Below are positions 27,671 through 36,207 of a stretch of DNA of 64,000 nucleotides, in pieces. The translations under genes were made by a program, and so were the position numbers. Source of the DNA: DTU024 sp964518875 (GTDB lineage Bacteria; Bacillota; Clostridia; Christensenellales; Aristaeellaceae). The stretch is taken from contig CAZFHI010000008.1 of NCBI GenBank assembly GCA_964518875.1, forward strand, positions 1-64,000, in the 5' to 3' direction. A model generated the notes under the pieces. It saw nothing but the letters and a program-made list of their open reading frames with translations. It was not told the DNA's origin and searched no databases. Each line of letters starts with the position of its first letter. The stretch's first letter is position 1.

Positions 27671-28792
27671 TTACTGCTCCGTTTTGTTTAATTGTGCTTT
27701 ATCATTAACGCTTTTTTCATTAGTGGATTTTTTATGTTCGTCTTCTTTCGCCGCATCTTCCGGAAGTATATCTTCTTTTGTAAGCAGCATAAGCTCTTCC
27801 CTCGTTATATTCTGCTTGGAAGCAAGCCTGTCCGCCTGGCGCGCCACAGCCGTTTCAAACAGATTGCGCACCCCCCTTGCGTTGCCAAAGCCCGTTACGT
27901 CCACGCTTTTTTCTTCAAGCGTTTTTCTGAGCGCGTCCTCCGCGTCAGCAGACAGCTCATAACCGGCTTTTTTCATTCGCAGAGAAAAAATGCCCATCAT
28001 TTCGTCAACGCTGTAATCCGGGAAATATATAAAGCGGTTGAAGCGGGACTCAAGCCCTGGATTGGAATTTATAAAATCCTTCATAAGGTTTGTATAGCCT
28101 GCGACTATTACGATAAGGTTATCCCTGTTGTCTTCCATAGCCTTAAGCAGGGTTTCCACAGCTTCCTGACCGTAATCCTGCGGACCTCTGCTTGTCAGGG
28201 CATAGGCTTCGTCTATAAACAGCACCCCGCCAAGCGCTTTGCCTATTACTTCCTGCGTTTTTATCGCTGTCTGCCCAACATAGCCTGCAACAAGGCCGCT
28301 TCTGTCCACTTCAACGAGGTGGCCTTTTGAAAGTATTCCCAGGGAATGATATATGCGGCTCATAAGTCGCGCAACCATGGTTTTCCCTGTACCTGGGTTG
28401 CCGGTAAAGACCATGTGCAGCGATAATTCCTCCGTAGGAAGGGAATGCTCTTTTCTCAGCTTATATATGCTTACTAAGTTTATAAGGCTGTTTACTTCTT
28501 TTTTAACTGAATCGAGCCCTATATACTCGTTTAGCTCTTTTTTAAGGTCTTCTATATTTTCTTTGGGGATTTTATCCTCCTGCCGGCTTTCGTCCTGCTT
28601 AACTTTCTTATTTTCATTTTTTTCGCCTTCAGAAAAAACATCCGGCACCTTTGGATAGCCTTCAGGAGGCGTGTCCCTGCGTCCCCACAGATCTTCGCCT
28701 ACGTCGCGCAGATTGCGCTCAGTCATCTGGCGTATTATATCATTTTGCAGCTCGATTATTTTAAGCCTTCGTTTATCCTTGTCTTCTTCCAT
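27671..28792 (-). CDS. AAA+ ATPase of the CbbX/SpoVK family
   Basis: 373 residues. A polar, charged N-terminal region (1-85) is followed by one AAA+ module: GLDSVKKEVN, Walker A TGNPGTGKTMVARL (about 128-140), Walker B GVLFIDEAYAL (about 190), sensor 1 VIVAGYTNLM, and an arginine finger in NPGLESRFNRFI. The C-terminal tail is again charged. CbbX remodels Rubisco and SpoVK acts in spore maturation; no Rubisco or spore gene is near, so the client here is unknown. It is the first gene of the prmA-rsmE-mtaB-hinT run. A minus-strand hairpin with a T tract lies in its leader. Confidence 0.88.
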   Translation of the reverse strand: MEEDKDKRRLKIIELQNDIIRQMTERNLRDVGEDLWGRRDTPPEGYPKVPDVFSEGEKNENKKVKQDESRQEDKIPKENIEDLKKELNEYIGLDSVKKEVNSLINLVSIYKLRKEHSLPTEELSLHMVFTGNPGTGKTMVARLMSRIYHSLGILSKGHLVEVDRSGLVAGYVGQTAIKTQEVIGKALGGVLFIDEAYALTSRGPQDYGQEAVETLLKAMEDNRDNLIVIVAGYTNLMKDFINSNPGLESRFNRFIYFPDYSVDEMMGIFSLRMKKAGYELSADAEDALRKTLEEKSVDVTGFGNARGVRNLFETAVARQADRLASKQNITREELMLLTKEDILPEDAAKEDEHKKSTNEKSVNDKAQLNKTEQ

Positions 28793-28825
28793 GGTCCTCT
28801 CCCTTCACGTTTATTATACGACAAA

Positions 28826-28856
28826 TACAAAAAAATTACACGCCCAAATGGGCGTG
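28826..28856 (-). terminator. Terminator-like hairpin in the leader of the AAA ATPase operon
   Basis: CACGCCC and GGGCGTG pair across a 4-base loop and, on the minus strand, are followed by TAA and seven T residues. No minus-strand gene lies upstream, so it may attenuate the operon from a promoter near 28905 (TATAAT on the minus strand), or a second promoter with TATAAT near 28815 may start after it. Confidence 0.55.
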
Positions 28857-28982
28857 CTGAAATTAATCCGAAAGTTCAAAAAAACGTTTAAAAACATAAA
28901 TTATATGCTTGCAGACGCTTTGATATTGCAATAATATTTAATGGTGTGTTAATATGCTTAAGAGTTATTAAGGAGGATTTTA

Positions 28983-29522
28983 ATGCACAAGTCAAACCGT
29001 ATCGCCTTAGGCGCTATGTTTTTAGCCGTGATGCTGGTGCTCGGTTATATAGAATCCCTTATTCCATTAGGCGTGCCTGGCATAAAATTAGGGCTTGCAA
29101 ACAGCGTTCTTCTGCTTTCTTTGTACTGGCTTGGCATTCCTTTTTCATTTGGGCTTATGTGTGCCAAGGTTTTGCTCAGCGGGTTTTTATTTTCAAACCC
29201 CAACGCAATGCTTTACAGCTTTGCAGGCGGCGTTCTTTCAATGCTGGGCATGATATTAACCGTGTACGTAATGAAAGGCGTAAGCCCTTTAGGCGCCGCA
29301 ATAACAGGAGCTGTTTTACACAACGTGGGGCAGATAGCCGTTGCCATGCTTATGCTTAATACCGCAAAGCTTCTTTATTATTTGGCAATACTTATGTTAG
29401 CGGGCGTTGTTATGGGTTTTATAACCGGCAACGTTTGCAAACATCTGCTGCGCTATCTGCCAAAAAGCAGGCGCGAGCGCTTTTTTAAGAGCTCTGACAA
29501 TAAAGATTCAATGGAAGCATAG
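28983..29522 (+). CDS. Gx transporter family membrane protein
   Basis: 179 residues, about five to six membrane helices, of the family PF07456, often mis-annotated as heptaprenyl diphosphate synthase component I. Sequence blocks VPGIKLGLANSVLLLSLYWLG and LYSFAGGVLSMLGM, read here in part, are typical. The fold resembles the substrate-binding subunits of ECF transporters, but the cargo is unknown. AAGGAGG lies before the ATG. First gene of a plus-strand membrane cassette; the next gene starts 21 bases on. Confidence 0.8.
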   Translation: MHKSNRIALGAMFLAVMLVLGYIESLIPLGVPGIKLGLANSVLLLSLYWLGIPFSFGLMCAKVLLSGFLFSNPNAMLYSFAGGVLSMLGMILTVYVMKGVSPLGAAITGAVLHNVGQIAVAMLMLNTAKLLYYLAILMLAGVVMGFITGNVCKHLLRYLPKSRRERFFKSSDNKDSMEA

Positions 29523-29543
29523 AGTAACTATAAGGAGGATTGC

Positions 29544-31574
29544 ATGGCTGTGCCCGCAAGAGATATTTCACTGTTAATGCCTTCGCTCATTACGCTTTAC
29601 AACTTTATTTTTTGTATATTGGCATCTAACGCCTTAACGCAAAAGCCCATATTCGGCGGCGCTCTTTTTATGGTCGCTCAGGTTGCCGGCCTTGCGGGTA
29701 AATATATATTCAGCCACAGCTACAGAAACCTATTAAACAAAAAAGAGCGCGTAATCGTATATGTGCTTACGTTGCTTTGTTTTTTTGCAAGCATAGCTTT
29801 AATTTTGTTTTATCCAAAAAGAAGCGTTCTGCCTGAAGCGTGGGTTGTTTTTGCCATATCGCTCGCTACGTGGCTCCGCTCTCTAGGCTTAAGCCGCCTT
29901 ATAGATTCCCCTATAACGTACAAAATGTCAGGCGTGCAGAAGGGCATTCGAATGGCGGAAATATCCGTACTGTTTTTAGCTGTGGTAACAGCCGTTCTGT
30001 TTTCTACTCAAAACGCGCAGACAGCCTGGTACATCACAGGGGCGTTCGCATTAAACTCTCTGGCGGAAGCCGTTACGCTTTCAAAATACAAAAGGTTTGA
30101 TTATAAAGGCAGTCAGGTAAATACTGACGCCGTACAAAAGGCAAGCAGTATAAACGCTTACAATGTGTTCGTGCGTCTTGTGGTGTTTTCCGCGGCGGCG
30201 CTGCAGATTACGCAAATACTCATTTTTTCTTTTATAGCTACAACGGCAGACACCGTCTTTTTCGCTTTTCTTATAGCGATACTTACAAGCTTTGTTATAG
30301 CGCAGATAGTCCGCTTCTACATGGCGCAAAAAAAGGAAAGCGATGTAAGCAATCTGCTGCTTTTTGGTCTGTCCCTCTGGGTAATAAGCCTTTTAATGTT
30401 CTGGCACCAGATCAACAGCAGCAATCAGGTAATGCGTTATATATCGCTCGCCGCTTGCAGCGCCGGAATACTTTTGAGCATATCCGCGCTGTCCCGTCTT
30501 GAAAAAAACATGCAGGAAGTGCTGCTTTTTGCAGTAGACAATGAGGTAATGAAATCTTTGCGGCAGACAAAGTCCATAGTGATAGCCTTCGCTTCTTTAA
30601 TAGGGCAGATGTTAGCTCTTATAGGTCTCGCCCTTTTAAGCTTCTTTGAAAACGATAAATTCCTAAGCATGGAAAACGTGTTTCAACCGACGCTTATACT
30701 GCCCGCTCTCGTTTTAGCGGCGGCCGCGGCGATTTCAGCGCTGCGTTTTCCTCTTACAAAGCAGCACTTAAACAAGCTGCATAATTATATGCTGCTCAAG
30801 CAAAACGGCGAAACCAACGCGCCTTTGCAGAAACAGCTCGAAAACGTTATTGTAAAAGTAAGCAGGAGACGCTACGGCTTAAAGCTTATAGGCAAATTTG
30901 TAAGCCTTTTTATGCGTGTGCAGATTGAAGGAGAAGAAAAAGTTCCTACGGGCGACGGCATAAGCAATGTATTTATATGCAACCACGGAGAGCTTTACGG
31001 GCCGGTCTGCTGCTATATATTTATGCCTTTCCCGTTCAGGCCGTGGATTACGGATAGAATGATGGATAAAAGCCTTACTGTTAAACATATATACGAAGGC
31101 ACGTTCATGAGACAAAATTGGATGCCTAAATCCTGGCAGATGCCGATGGCTAAGTTTGTCGCCCCAATAATAAACTGGGCCATGCATTCAGCCTACGGCA
31201 TACCTGTATACAAGGACAATCCTAAACTTTTAATTAAAACCTTCCGCGAAACCGCCATATGCATGCAGGCGGGAGACGATATTTTAATATTTCCTGAAAA
31301 CCCTGCGGCAGAAAACAGCAATGATAATTTGTATTTAAGAAGCGGCATAGGCGAATTTTTTAAAGGCTTTACGCTTGTAGCGCCCATATATTATCAGAAA
31401 ACGGGCAAGTGCTGCCGCTTTATACCAGTTTATGCAGATAAGAAGCGCCGCAAACTAAGCTTTGGCGACTACGTGCAGTACAACCCGGATAACAGCTCCG
31501 ATATGGAAAGCAATCGCATTTGCGATGAAGTGCGCAGCGCCATACTTGATTTAGCGGAAGGCGGAGAAAAATGA
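29544..31574 (+). CDS. MFS-like membrane domain fused to a PlsC-type acyltransferase
   Basis: 676 residues in two parts. Residues about 10-420 hold roughly twelve membrane helices in two halves, like a major-facilitator transporter. Residues about 455-676 look like a lysophospholipid acyltransferase: IEGEEKVP, then FICNHGELYGPV at the place of motif I, IPVYKDNP, and ILIFPENPAAE at motif III. In true PlsC enzymes motif I is His-x4-Asp; here the position after His+4 is Gly, and motif III FPEGTR is changed to FPENPA, so activity or chemistry may differ. The layout recalls LplT-Aas lysolipid flippase-acyltransferase systems. AAGGAGG before the ATG; stop overlaps the next gene by 4 bases. Membrane topology inferred from hydropathy. 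Confidence 0.72.
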   Translation: MAVPARDISLLMPSLITLYNFIFCILASNALTQKPIFGGALFMVAQVAGLAGKYIFSHSYRNLLNKKERVIVYVLTLLCFFASIALILFYPKRSVLPEAWVVFAISLATWLRSLGLSRLIDSPITYKMSGVQKGIRMAEISVLFLAVVTAVLFSTQNAQTAWYITGAFALNSLAEAVTLSKYKRFDYKGSQVNTDAVQKASSINAYNVFVRLVVFSAAALQITQILIFSFIATTADTVFFAFLIAILTSFVIAQIVRFYMAQKKESDVSNLLLFGLSLWVISLLMFWHQINSSNQVMRYISLAACSAGILLSISALSRLEKNMQEVLLFAVDNEVMKSLRQTKSIVIAFASLIGQMLALIGLALLSFFENDKFLSMENVFQPTLILPALVLAAAAAISALRFPLTKQHLNKLHNYMLLKQNGETNAPLQKQLENVIVKVSRRRYGLKLIGKFVSLFMRVQIEGEEKVPTGDGISNVFICNHGELYGPVCCYIFMPFPFRPWITDRMMDKSLTVKHIYEGTFMRQNWMPKSWQMPMAKFVAPIINWAMHSAYGIPVYKDNPKLLIKTFRETAICMQAGDDILIFPENPAAENSNDNLYLRSGIGEFFKGFTLVAPIYYQKTGKCCRFIPVYADKKRRKLSFGDYVQYNPDNSSDMESNRICDEVRSAILDLAEGGEK

Positions 31575-33514
31575 CCGCCGTACCTGTTTTTTTGGCGTTT
31601 GAAGTATGCGGGGTAACGCTTGTAAACCAGCTTATTCCCAAAAAAAGCCCTCTGTGCAGAGTATGGATAGGCTTAGTCTTTGGCATAATGATTATGATGT
31701 GGCTGCCTGCGCTTGTAGCGTTTTTCATTCCGTTCTCGGTTGTCTCAAATCTTATAGCGTTAGGAATAGCCGCCGTAACGGCAGGTTCAGCTGTATTTAT
31801 TTGTAAACAAAGGCCTTCCTTTGCGCTTAGCGAAAAGGACAGAGGAGATTTGAAAGCCATAGCTCTTGTAGCCGTGCCTTTGACTGCTCTTTCCGTGTAC
31901 CTGCTGCATACGCATATTCTGCGCCCTGTTGAAGGCAGCCTGCACGCGGGGCAGTCTACCTATGGCGATCTGCCCCTGCACCTGTCAATAGCTGCTTCGC
32001 TTAGAAACAAGCAGCTTCCGCCTATATACAGCATATACCCGAACGAAAGACTGTCTTATCCGTTTTTAATGGACAGCCTTTCCACAAGCTTTATGCTCTT
32101 TGGATCCAGCCTACGTTTCAGCATGATATTCCCCGCAGCCGTTATGATGCTGCTCGTTTTTGCCGGGTTTATGCTGTTGGCTTTAAGCTTAAGCGAAGAA
32201 AGGCGCGCGGCGGCGCTGGCGTCCTTGCTGCTTTTTATAAACGGCGGATTGGGCTTTATATATTCGCTGGATATGGCGGGCGTAAGCTTAGGGAGCGCTG
32301 GAAGCAACGAGCTTAAGTACGGCGTATGGTTAGACAGGCTTAGTACAATATTTAACGGCTGGTACCAGACCCCTGCAAACCACGCGGAGTTTAACACGTA
32401 TAACCTCAGATGGAGCAATATAATAGTCGATATGTTCGTTCCGCAGCGGACTTTCTTAGCGGGATGGGTATTTTTGCTCCCCTGCATATATTTAATGTAT
32501 GATTTTATCAAATCAAAAAATCGCGATGTCAGGCAGCTTGTGCTGCTCGGAACCATTGCAGGCGGCATGCCGCTTATACATACGCACAGCTTTTTAGCGC
32601 TTGTGCTGCTGAGCTTCGCATGGTTTTTATGGGATATTATAAAAAACAAGAATATAAAGCCCTGGCTTATATATATAGCGGTAGCGGGCGCATTGTCCCT
32701 GCCTCAGCTGTTTCTTTTCACATTCAAGCAGTCGTCCGCGAGCGAACACTTTTTAAATCTGCATTTTAACTGGGTAAACAACGACGGAGGCTTAAAAGAC
32801 CCTTATATATGGTTCTACGTAAAGAACGTAGGGATTCCTTTTTTGCTTATTATATTGTCTCTTTTTGAAAAAAACAAAAAACACCGTTTTATATATTTCG
32901 GCGCCTTTATGATATTTGTTCCTGCGGAGCTTATACGCTTTCAACCCAATGTGTACGACAACAACAAGCTTTTCTATGTCTGGTACGCGCTCTGCACTAT
33001 CCCTATAGCGGAATACGCCTTTTCAGTTTTTGATGCTTTAAAAAAATTTAAGTCGCGCAAAATAATCGCAGTTCTTTGCTGCCTTATGTTCTTTTTAACA
33101 GGCTCGCTTTCTATAATACGCGAAGTTAAAAGCGACTACCAGATGTTTTCAAAGGAAGATGTGGAACTATCCCAATGGGTAGAAGAAAACACCAGCGACG
33201 ACGCTCTCTTTTTAAGCGGCACTCAGCACATAAACCCCGTTTCATCGCTTGCAGGAAGGAAGATAGTGTGCGGACCCGCCATGTGGCTTTACTACCACGG
33301 CTTTGATACCGCTGAAAGAGAAAAAGACATACAGCTTTTTTACTCTTCGCCGTCTTTTGGCAATGATATTTTAAAAAAATACGGCGTCGACTACATACTG
33401 TTTACGCCGTTTGAAGCTTCCAGATACGGCGTAAATAAAGACGATCTTGCGTCGGCGTACAAAACACTTTATGACAAAGGCAGCACGGCCGTATTTAAGG
33501 CAGAATATGATTGA
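31571..33514 (+). CDS. Large polytopic membrane protein, GT-C glycosyltransferase-like
   Basis: 647 residues with about thirteen membrane helices and a soluble C-terminal domain (about 535-647). The first external loop after helix three carries YGDLPLHLSIAAS, an acidic residue followed by His in the place where GT-C enzymes hold their catalytic acid, then SYPFLMDSL. The C-terminal part contains KKYGVDYILFTPFEASRYG, similar to the end domain of many GT-C proteins. Such enzymes move sugars from polyprenyl-phosphate donors to acceptors outside the membrane. Exact donor unknown. Coupled to the acyltransferase fusion (ATGA) and to the small protein downstream (8-base overlap). Confidence 0.65.
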   Translation: MTAVPVFLAFEVCGVTLVNQLIPKKSPLCRVWIGLVFGIMIMMWLPALVAFFIPFSVVSNLIALGIAAVTAGSAVFICKQRPSFALSEKDRGDLKAIALVAVPLTALSVYLLHTHILRPVEGSLHAGQSTYGDLPLHLSIAASLRNKQLPPIYSIYPNERLSYPFLMDSLSTSFMLFGSSLRFSMIFPAAVMMLLVFAGFMLLALSLSEERRAAALASLLLFINGGLGFIYSLDMAGVSLGSAGSNELKYGVWLDRLSTIFNGWYQTPANHAEFNTYNLRWSNIIVDMFVPQRTFLAGWVFLLPCIYLMYDFIKSKNRDVRQLVLLGTIAGGMPLIHTHSFLALVLLSFAWFLWDIIKNKNIKPWLIYIAVAGALSLPQLFLFTFKQSSASEHFLNLHFNWVNNDGGLKDPYIWFYVKNVGIPFLLIILSLFEKNKKHRFIYFGAFMIFVPAELIRFQPNVYDNNKLFYVWYALCTIPIAEYAFSVFDALKKFKSRKIIAVLCCLMFFLTGSLSIIREVKSDYQMFSKEDVELSQWVEENTSDDALFLSGTQHINPVSSLAGRKIVCGPAMWLYYHGFDTAEREKDIQLFYSSPSFGNDILKKYGVDYILFTPFEASRYGVNKDDLASAYKTLYDKGSTAVFKAEYD

Positions 33515-33728
33515 CCGTTTTTTAACGTATTCCTTGCAGCACAATAAAAAAGTTAAGGCGATGTGGCTCGAAGGAGATAAAATAAAGCAAGGCAACATTA
33601 CAGTAAAAAAAATAGACGGCGATATTATATACTGCGCATTATCAAAATCTAAAGCGCTAAAAGCCATCGATAAACGGCAGCTGTTAAGCTTAGGCTACGC
33701 CCGCGGAGACAGCGGAGAAACTATTTAG
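33507..33728 (+). CDS. Small conserved-looking protein, unknown function
   Basis: 73 residues from ATG 33507, which overlaps the GT-C-like gene by eight bases with AAGG upstream. It is soluble, basic and has no signal peptide: MIDRFLTYSLQHNKKVKAMW, then a beta-rich stretch (DKIKQGNITVKKIDGDIIYC), then KSKALKAIDKRQLLSLGYARGD. Its position between two membrane genes, 12 bases before gtrA, and normal codon use support a real gene. I do not recognise the family; the pattern resembles small RNA-binding or SH3-like folds only loosely. Confidence 0.65.
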   Translation: MIDRFLTYSLQHNKKVKAMWLEGDKIKQGNITVKKIDGDIIYCALSKSKALKAIDKRQLLSLGYARGDSGETI

Positions 33729-33740
33729 CAAGGAGAACTT

Positions 33741-34211
33741 ATGAAGGAAAAAATACAGAATCTGCTTAAAAGCAAGGACTTACAGCAGATAATTAAATAC
33801 ATAATTTTCGGTATATTAACGACGCTTGTAAACTGGGCCGTATATTTTTCGCTTACTTTTTTGCTGAAGCCTGAAAATTACCCTAAGGGCAGCTTTGAAA
33901 ACGCCGCAATACTCAATGTTTCAAACCTGTTAGGCTGGATATTGAGCGTTCTGTTCGCATTTTTCACAAACCGGAAATACGTTTTTAACTCAACGTCGAA
34001 AGACAAAAAAAGCAAATGGAAGGAGTTCGTTCTGTTCGTGTCCGCAAGGGCTTTAAGCCTGCTGCTCTTTGATATAGCCCTTTACAACGTGTGCATCTAC
34101 GCCTTAAATATGCAGCATGGCATAGTTAAAATACTCATGAACGTGCTAGTTGTAATATTCAACTATTTCGCAAGCCGCTTCGTTGTATTCAGACAAAAAA
34201 AACATAATTAG
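33741..34211 (+). CDS. GtrA-family membrane protein
   Basis: 156 residues with four membrane helices. GtrA/DPMS-like proteins move undecaprenyl-phosphate sugars across the membrane or assist dolichol-type synthases. The family signatures QIIKYIIFGILTTLVNWAVY at the start and FFTNRKYVF in the middle are clear. AAGGAG precedes the ATG. Last gene of the 29.0-34.2 kb cassette; with the GT-C-like protein it suggests lipid-linked sugar transfer to an envelope polymer. Confidence 0.88.
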   Translation: MKEKIQNLLKSKDLQQIIKYIIFGILTTLVNWAVYFSLTFLLKPENYPKGSFENAAILNVSNLLGWILSVLFAFFTNRKYVFNSTSKDKKSKWKEFVLFVSARALSLLLFDIALYNVCIYALNMQHGIVKILMNVLVVIFNYFASRFVVFRQKKHN

Positions 34212-34239
34212 CCGGTTAAATTTCTTTAGCTTGCTTTAT

Positions 34240-34872
34240 TTAAAACTCCTTCTTTTTGTAAATCCTTACAGAGCATACAAAAGACAACAGGTTAATAATA
34301 ACAGTAAGCGCAAACAATATGCAGCCCGCAAGCTTTATGTTAACGCTTGAAAATACAGAAGGCCAGTTCGTTAATAAGTCTTTATTTGAACCGAAGTAAG
34401 AAAAAACAGCGAATACCACAAAGTAAAGAGCTACAAAAACCAGCCTTGATTTTTCCGCACCGAACTTATACATAAACGGAAGCTGAATGTCCGAAATAAC
34501 CGTTGTAAGGAAAAGCATGGCAGGCAAAAGAACGTACCATGGCAAAATATAAGCATCAGCCTGAGGAATAAATCTTATAATAAACGCAAAGGCCGTGCCT
34601 ATAAACGCCAGACACCAGATCGGTACATAGCGGCTTAATACTATGGTTTCTTTTTTTACAGGCCCTGCGGCTATATACTGGTCGGAGTGCGATTCCGCGT
34701 CGTTTCCAAAAAGCATGCCGATAAAAATAAGCGGTATTAAAATGAACATCAGCGGCATCGCTATAAAATTTTCTTCGTTGAAATTGTATATTCCAATTAA
34801 TATTATCAAGGCCGCCAAAATTAATATGGGTTTTTTTATTGCAATAAAGTCCTTATAAATCAACGCTTTCAT
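34240..34872 (-). CDS. ABC-2 type exporter permease
   Basis: 210 residues with six membrane helices (for example KPILILAALIILIGIYNF and the closing CILFALTVIINLLSFVC). The family is the short ABC-2 permease seen with YtrB-type ATPases. Its AGGAGG lies inside the last codons of the ATPase gene and start and stop overlap as TGATG, so the pair is coupled. Third gene of a GntR-ATPase-permease operon, probably exporting an antimicrobial peptide or sensing wall damage. Confidence 0.82.
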   Translation of the reverse strand: MKALIYKDFIAIKKPILILAALIILIGIYNFNEENFIAMPLMFILIPLIFIGMLFGNDAESHSDQYIAAGPVKKETIVLSRYVPIWCLAFIGTAFAFIIRFIPQADAYILPWYVLLPAMLFLTTVISDIQLPFMYKFGAEKSRLVFVALYFVVFAVFSYFGSNKDLLTNWPSVFSSVNIKLAGCILFALTVIINLLSFVCSVRIYKKKEF

Positions 34873-35723
34873 CAGCGGTTCCTCCTTATCATGTTAACCA
34901 TAATGTCTTCAATGCTCGGTTTTTCCAATTCCATATTTTTTGGAGCAAGCTCTCTTACAAGCAGCACTTCAACGCCGAATTTATGCGTTCTTTTTCCCAC
35001 TATGGCTTTTCTGTCTATGCTTTCGAGCTGCTCCTTTCTAATAGAAGCCTTGCCGTATTTATCAATAAGGCCGTCCTTGGTATCCATAAAAAGCAGCCTG
35101 CCTTCATGTATAAAAGCAATATAGTCTGCAATTTTTTCAAGATCAGACAATATATGCGACGACACCAAAACAGTATTTTCTTCATTCTGAATGTATTCAA
35201 GCAGCAAGTCTAAAACATCGTCGCGTATAACAGGGTCAAGCCCGCTCGTTGGTTCATCTAAAAGCAGCAGCTTAGCGTTATGGGAAAGTGCAAGCGCAAT
35301 GCCCAGCTGCATTTTCATGCCGCGTGAAAAATATTTTATCGTCTTGTTTTCAGGCAGCTTAAAGTGGTTTAACAATCGTGAAAACGAAGCGTCGTCCCAG
35401 GCTTTATTGTACAGTTTTTTATGAAAATTTCTAACGGTTTCAAGCGTCATTTCCTTTGGAAGATAAAGATTGTCAAATACGAACGCTATATCTTTTTTCA
35501 TTTCTGTTGTAAAGCTGTGTATATCCTTATCGAATATTTCAATTTTGCCGGAATCAGCTTCTATTAAGTCAAGCAGCAGCTTTATCGTAGTGCTTTTGCC
35601 CGCGCCGTTTTCTCCTATGTACCCTACGATAGAGCCGCGCGGAACAGATAGGTTTATGGGACCAAGCGTAAAATTGCCGAACGTCTTTTTTACGTCTGTC
35701 ATTTTAATGGCATTGTTAATCAT
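34872..35723 (-). CDS. ABC exporter ATP-binding protein (YtrB-like)
   Basis: 283 residues. Walker A GENGAGKS (about 37-44), signature FSRGMKMQLGIALALS (standard LSGGQ changed to FSRGM, as common in this subfamily), Walker B LLLDEPTSGLD, H-loop SSHIL. The C-terminal domain (about 220-283) is typical for drug or peptide exporters. Its start overlaps the regulator gene by eight bases (ATGATTAA). Confidence 0.9.
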   Translation of the reverse strand: MINNAIKMTDVKKTFGNFTLGPINLSVPRGSIVGYIGENGAGKSTTIKLLLDLIEADSGKIEIFDKDIHSFTTEMKKDIAFVFDNLYLPKEMTLETVRNFHKKLYNKAWDDASFSRLLNHFKLPENKTIKYFSRGMKMQLGIALALSHNAKLLLLDEPTSGLDPVIRDDVLDLLLEYIQNEENTVLVSSHILSDLEKIADYIAFIHEGRLLFMDTKDGLIDKYGKASIRKEQLESIDRKAIVGKRTHKFGVEVLLVRELAPKNMELEKPSIEDIMVNMIRRNR

Positions 35724-36093
35724 TATTTTCCTCCAGTATATTAAGCATGTTTATAAGCTCTGAATGAGGGATGCCGGCTATTCTAGCATAATGTATGGCA
35801 TCAGAAAGACTTGCCTCAATATTTTTCAAAAGCTTTTCTTTCACCAGCTCAGGATTTTGAGCAGCAACAAAACTTCCCTTGCCTTGAACGGAATTTATAA
35901 AGCCGTCTCTTTCCAGCTCATCGTAGGCGCGCTTTGTCGTAATGACGCTTATCCTGAGCTCTTTTGCCAATATGCGTATGGAAGGCAAGAGCTCATTTTC
36001 CTGAAGCTCATTTTTTAATATAGCGTCTCGAATCTGGTTTTTTATTTGCAGGTATATAGGCTCGTCGCTTGAGTTTTTTATAAGTATATTCAC
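35716..36093 (-). CDS. GntR-family regulator, YtrA subfamily
   Basis: 125 residues: a winged helix-turn-helix (about 10-75, with LPSIRILAKELRISVITTKRAYDEL) and the short two-helix YtrA dimerisation tail. Members repress their own ABC operon and respond to cell-wall antibiotics. An 18-base perfect palindrome lies exactly in the spacer of the promoter 33 bases upstream, consistent with autorepression. First gene of the exporter operon. Confidence 0.92.
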   Translation of the reverse strand: MNILIKNSSDEPIYLQIKNQIRDAILKNELQENELLPSIRILAKELRISVITTKRAYDELERDGFINSVQGKGSFVAAQNPELVKEKLLKNIEASLSDAIHYARIAGIPHSELINMLNILEENND

Positions 36094-36120
36094 GTTTCAC
36101 CTCCATTCAAAGCTGTTTAT

Positions 36121-36149
36121 ATTGTACATATACACTTATATGTTGTCAA
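36121..36149 (-). promoter_or_regulatory. GntR operon promoter with operator in its spacer
   Basis: On the minus strand TTGACA (36144-36149) and TACAAT (36121-36126) are 17 bases apart. The 18-base palindrome ACATATACACTTATATGT (36126-36143) fills the spacer, so the bound repressor would block RNA polymerase. Confidence 0.85.
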
Positions 36150-36161
36150 TACCCCGGCAAT

Positions 36162-36186
36162 AAAAAAGAGGTCGTTTAAGACCTCT
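36162..36186 (-). terminator. Intrinsic terminator after the ferredoxin gene
   Basis: AGAGGTC and GACCTCT pair across six bases, followed on the minus strand by TTTTTT. Confidence 0.85.
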
Positions 36187-36207
36187 AATATTAAAGTTGT
36201 TTTTTTG

